Shown here one piece after another: positions 7,198-7,765 of a DNA stretch of 7,765 nucleotides. Origin of the DNA: an uncultured Saprospiraceae bacterium (lineage in GTDB: Bacteria > Bacteroidota > Bacteroidia > Chitinophagales > Saprospiraceae). Each line of letters begins with the position of its first letter. The stretch's first letter is position 1. The stretch is taken from the NCBI GenBank assembly GCA_905479665.1, contig CAJQNM010000534.1, positions 1 through 7,765 of the forward strand, in the 5' to 3' direction. Below the pieces are notes generated by a model, which saw only the letters and a list, made by a program, of their open reading frames with translations, searched no databases and was not told the DNA's origin. The translations under genes were made by a program, and so were the position numbers.

Positions 7198-7214
7198 TCT
7201 ATAGTATATCCAAA

Positions 7215-7765
7215 ATGAAGCTTCTTTGGTTTCCATTTATCTTAATCTGGACTGTTGTCACTGCTCAAAATACGGTCGGATTAACCAGCTATCAGGCATC
7301 AAAAACGCAAGAAGGCTACAACCTTATCTATCCGCATAATCAATCAGCAACCTACTTGATTAACAACTGTGGCGAGGTTGTACATGCCTGGGAAGATGAG
7401 CCTAATTTTGTGCCCGGAAATGCTGTCTATTTATTAGACAATGGAAACCTTGTAAGGTGCAAGCGGCCCATGACCTCTGCTGTTAATGATCCCATTTGGG
7501 CAGGAGGTGCCGGCGAGATTGTCGAATTGCGAAATTGGAACAATGAACTTCTAGCAAATTTTGTCCTGAATGATTCGATGCATCGTCTTCACCACGATGT
7601 TGCACCTATGCCCAATGGTCACATCTTAATGATCGCCTGGGAAGCCAAATCCATGGAAGAAGCCATCAAGGCCGGCCGCAATCCTGACCTCCTTGATCAG
7701 AAGAAGCTATGGACCGAGGTGATCTATGAGTGGGATCCGGTGCAGGATAGCATCGTTTGGGAATG
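7215..7765 (+). CDS. Secreted aryl-sulfate sulfotransferase-like protein (3' truncated)
   Basis: The frame is open from ATG at 7215 to the window end, giving 183 residues and two further bases. A signal peptide (residues 1-17, cleavage VTA|Q) indicates export. The rest matches the N-terminal part of arylsulfotransferase-family beta-propeller proteins: GYNLIYP (34-40), TYLINNCGEVVHAWEDEP (46-63), VYLLDNGNLVR (71-81), GGAGEIVELRNW (97-108), the histidine-rich MHRLHHDVAPMPNGHILMIA (122-141) with WE after it, and EEAIKAGRNPDLL (148-160), then IVWE at the end. Characterised family members move a sulfuryl group from a phenolic sulfate ester to another phenol without PAPS. The catalytic histidine of characterised enzymes lies further downstream and cannot be placed here, and many environmental relatives are uncharacterised. 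The C-terminus is missing, so a type IX secretion tag cannot be checked. The gene is co-directional with the SusCD operon but separated from it by 80 nt containing a terminator and a promoter-like element. Confidence 0.78.
   Translation, partial: MKLLWFPFILIWTVVTAQNTVGLTSYQASKTQEGYNLIYPHNQSATYLINNCGEVVHAWEDEPNFVPGNAVYLLDNGNLVRCKRPMTSAVNDPIWAGGAGEIVELRNWNNELLANFVLNDSMHRLHHDVAPMPNGHILMIAWEAKSMEEAIKAGRNPDLLDQKKLWTEVIYEWDPVQDSIVWE

Noticed and set aside
857..7200. Shared 11-mer ATTTGCGATCT at 857-867 and 7190-7200, both near gene starts
   Set aside because: The two copies have opposite orientation relative to the neighbouring genes, and several repeated 11-mers are expected by chance in a window of this size.

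Overview
The window reads as a chromosomal piece of a Bacteroidota genome. The evidence is a SusC/RagA-type TonB-dependent transporter directly followed by a SusD/RagB lipoprotein, start regions that mostly lack Shine-Dalgarno sequences, and a perfect match to the Bacteroidota -7 promoter element (TAnnTTTG). Sequence flavour points, less firmly, towards Saprospiria-like marine or environmental bacteria: the plug variant YGEAGRNG in SusC, and the SusD segments GRDHGNGEGTPPDG and GLYPGGGQFDD.

Layout: (1) Positions 1-194 hold the 3' end of a plus-strand gene whose last 63 residues are a PDZ domain of an HtrA/Deg-type S1C serine protease. (2) A 53-nt gap between converging genes is almost filled by six tandem 7-bp units (ATTATCC/A, 204-245). 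(3) A minus-strand gene (856-248) encodes a secreted, arginine-rich 202-residue protein of unknown function built from two related copies of one domain. (4) A 349-nt divergent intergenic region (857-1205) has no convincing gene but carries recurring TCTTAA hexamers, 11-bp-spaced direct repeats and three small palindromes. (5) Positions 1206-7134 form a plus-strand operon with 12- and 31-nt gaps: SusC-like transporter (1082 aa), SusD-like lipoprotein (576 aa), and a third lipoprotein (301 aa) in the place where SusE/SusF-like surface ligand-binding proteins usually sit. (6) A large nested inverted repeat (7142-7197) follows as the likely terminator; its 3' arm overlaps a perfect -7 promoter element. 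(7) From 7215 to the window end is the N-terminal 183 residues of a secreted aryl-sulfate sulfotransferase-like (ASST) protein.

How the genes work together: the SusD lipoprotein is expected to cap the SusC barrel and deliver a ligand that SusC imports with TonB energy, and the third lipoprotein probably binds ligand at the cell surface. No glycoside hydrolase, polysaccharide lyase, sulfatase, sigma/anti-sigma pair or hybrid two-component regulator is encoded in this window, so the substrate cannot be read from it. The ASST-like neighbour raises the possibility of sulfated or phenolic compounds, but the terminator between them makes this only a weak hypothesis. I see no mobile element, CRISPR array, tRNA or rRNA, and no clear evidence of an undescribed multi-gene system. 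The least explained items are the duplicated-domain secreted protein, the four-cysteine domain of the third lipoprotein, and the structured intergenic regions.
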